A DNA stretch of 63,266 nucleotides from JACZST01 sp964195155 (GTDB lineage: Bacteria; Actinomycetota; Acidimicrobiia; Spongiisociales; UBA5794): the NCBI GenBank assembly GCA_964195155.1, contig CAXMOP010000009.1, forward strand, positions 1 through 63,266. The letters are read 5' to 3'. Below the pieces are notes generated by a model that saw nothing but the letters and a program-made list of their open reading frames with translations, did no database searches and was not told the origin of the DNA. The position numbers were made by a program, and so were the translations under genes. Position 1 is the first letter of the stretch. Every line of letters starts with the position of its first letter. This document shows, piece after piece, positions 61,854-63,266 of this stretch.

Positions 61854-62342
61854 ATGGCTGAGCTGCCCACCGATCCCAACGTGGTCAAGATTGGGGACGC
61901 GCCGACTCCTTTCACGGCGGACGAGATTCGTGATGGCTGCCCGGCGGGGCGGACCATCGGAATGCTCATTGAGCCGAGGGAAGGCGATCCATACCTGACC
62001 ATGAACCGCTTCGTCAGTGTCGACGACGAGGGTGCCGACTCCTCGGTCGAGTCGATGACGATGGACGGCGAACCCATCGACGATCCGATCGAGACACGGA
62101 CCAAGTGGGGCGAGTTCCAGGCGCATGCCTCTTTCCCGGAGGACCAAACCGAGATCGATACCGAAGTCCTCGATACGCGGATGGGGTCGCTGAAGTGTAT
62201 GCGCTACATGGTCACCGACGGGCGCACGTCGGACGTCTACTGGTTCGCCGTCGACAAGCCGGGGATGCCGGTGAAGGTCGAGACCCTGGCACAAGACGGT
62301 GTGGCCTACTACCGCATGACCATGATCAACGACAACCGCTGA
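61854..62342 (+). CDS. hypothetical protein upstream of fdh
   Basis: A 162-residue acidic soluble protein (VKIGDAPTPFTADEIRDGC, TKWGEFQAHASFPEDQTEID, DVYWFAVDKPGMPVKVE) with a mostly beta pattern. No signal peptide, no recognised family. ATG lies 6 nt after TAGCAT, leaderless. It precedes the formate dehydrogenase gene by 66 bp on the same strand; the relation to it is unknown. Confidence 0.6.
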   Translation: MAELPTDPNVVKIGDAPTPFTADEIRDGCPAGRTIGMLIEPREGDPYLTMNRFVSVDDEGADSSVESMTMDGEPIDDPIETRTKWGEFQAHASFPEDQTEIDTEVLDTRMGSLKCMRYMVTDGRTSDVYWFAVDKPGMPVKVETLAQDGVAYYRMTMINDNR

Positions 62343-62408
62343 ATCTCGATACGGTCCCATCCTGACCTGCTCGCCTTCTACCATGAATAGCCGCAAGGAG
62401 GTGATGAA

Positions 62409-63266
62409 TTGGCACGACTCACCCAGCCACAGGTGCGGGACAACGGGGAGCTGCGTCCGGCGTCGTGGGACGAGGCCCTCGACCGGGCCGCTTCTGGATT
62501 CCGGACCACTCTCGACGACCACGGAGCGACGGCGTTCGGCATGTTCTCGTGTTCGAAGACGACCAACGAGCTGAACTTCATGGCGCAGAAGTTCGCCAGG
62601 GCCGTCCTCGGGTCGAACAACATCGACAGCTGTAACCGCACCTGACACGCCCCTAGCGTCGTCGGTCTGACGACAGTATTCGGAGCGGGAGGCGGTACGA
62701 GCTCGTACGCAGAGATCGAGACGACCGACGTCATCGTGCTGTGGGGCTCCAACGCGCGCGAGGCGCACCCGATCTTTTTCCACCACCTGCTCAAGGGCAT
62801 CGACAACGGCGCCGTCATGTATGCCGTCGACCCGCGTCAGACCTCGTCGACGGCATGGGCCGACCACTGGCTCGGCATCGATGTCGGCACCGACATCGCT
62901 CTCGCCAACACCGTCGGGCGCGAGATCATCGCTCAGGGCCTGCACAATGCGTCCTTCATCGAGCATGCCACCAGCGGGTTTGACGACTACCGGGCGTCGG
63001 TCGAGCCGTGGACACTCGAAGAGGGTGAACGGGTCACCGGCGTCCCCGCCGCGGCGATCAGAGATCTCGCCCACGCGTATGCAAAAGCGAAGAACGCCCA
63101 GCTGCTGTGGACGCTCGGCATCACCGAGCACTACACCGCGGCGGACAACGTCTTCTCCCTGATCAACCTCGCCCTGCTCACCGGCCACGTCGGCCGCTAC
63201 GGATCGGGGCTGGTGCCGTTGCGCGGCCAGAACAACGTCCAGGGCGGCGGAGACATGGGGGCGCTC
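62409..63266 (+). CDS. fdhF: selenocysteine-containing formate dehydrogenase alpha subunit (partial, runs off window)
   Basis: The frame from a TTG at 62409 (perfect AAGGAGGTGA Shine-Dalgarno at 62395-62404) reads LRPASWDEALDRAASGFRTT, NFMAQKFARAVLGSNNIDSC, then TGA at 62643-62645, and continues without stop to the window end through HAPSVVGLTTVFGAGGG, YAVDPRQTSSTAWAD and LRGQNNVQGGGDMGAL. This is the FdhF/FdnG family, where that codon is selenocysteine (E. coli RVU-HGPSV). Enzyme: molybdenum/tungsten-bis-MGD formate oxidation or CO2 reduction. The canonical N-terminal [4Fe-4S] domain (CxxCxxxC, about 60 residues) is absent: an in-frame TAG lies just upstream. Confidence 0.9.
62643..62674 (+). 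promoter_or_regulatory. UGA selenocysteine codon and bacterial SECIS hairpin
   Basis: After the UGA (62643-62645), GUCGUC (62658-62663) and GACGAC (62669-62674) form a perfect 6-bp stem with loop GGUCU (62664-62668). The loop starts after 18 nt, the same distance and the same GGUCU loop as in the E. coli fdhF SECIS. It would recruit SelB and Sec-tRNA to read UGA as Sec. Confidence 0.9.

Noticed and set aside
62409..62645. A separate 78-residue small protein
   Set aside because: The TGA is a selenocysteine codon: FdhF similarity and a SECIS loop continue in frame.

Overview
The window is GC-rich, densely coded DNA from an actinobacterium, most likely an Acidimicrobiia-like lineage. The evidence is a BldD-type regulator, actinobacterial housekeeping gene order, Thr/Pro-rich linkers in exported proteins, and many start codons placed 6-8 nt after a TANNNT -10 box with no Shine-Dalgarno sequence, which suggests leaderless mRNAs. 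The lineage is an inference; no 16S gene is present.

Layout. 1-5.7 kb: a TauD-like dioxygenase, then a minus-strand group of a DUF3179 lipoprotein, a CobW/G3E metal-chaperone GTPase and an MBL-fold hydrolase, plus a pterin dehydratase and a nucleotidyltransferase. 5.8-11 kb: leuS, two small putative metalloproteases, a double GNAT protein and a small conserved protein. 11-15.6 kb: comEA-comEC-holA (DNA uptake, clamp loader) facing greA-rpsT. 15.7-30.4 kb: a long plus-strand housekeeping block of lepA, hemW, hrcA, dnaJ, a bldD homologue, phoH, a PgpH-type c-di-AMP phosphodiesterase, ybeY, a CNNM/CBS protein, era, recO, uppS and glyS. 30.4-35.7 kb: a tightly overlapping minus-strand six-gene cluster for a surface glycan or glycolipid. 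36-40.1 kb: a membrane protein, then dnaG-rpoD. 40.3-44.9 kb: a lipoprotein, a peptidoglycan-binding membrane-fusion adaptor and a MacB-type ABC exporter. 45-52.6 kb: AMP nucleosidase, tRNA-Asn, an MFS protein, a decayed molybdoenzyme gene, two tandem DUF7144-like membrane proteins and a 1298-residue protein joining a degenerate STAND ATPase, TPR-like helices, one membrane span and an extracytoplasmic PQQ-type propeller. 52.6-58.3 kb: menC, acyl-CoA dehydrogenase, a possible nuclease, trmL, a thioesterase, a Rieske/glutamate-synthase fusion and tRNA-Met. 58.5-63.3 kb: metE-metF under a SAM-I riboswitch, a hypothetical gene, and a formate dehydrogenase alpha gene that runs off the window and carries an in-frame UGA selenocysteine codon with a bacterial SECIS hairpin.

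The strongest discoveries are the selenocysteine formate dehydrogenase (which appears to lack the usual N-terminal iron-sulfur domain), a family of 104-bp CTAG-flanked MITE-like elements that sit on gene ends and may supply stop codons and -10 boxes (one disrupted copy encloses a duplicated membrane-protein gene), and the STAND-TPR-TM-propeller protein beside it. Several other intergenic repeat families, a tRNA-Met 3'-end duplication and candidate operators before hrcA, bldD, phoH and the exporter are also recorded.
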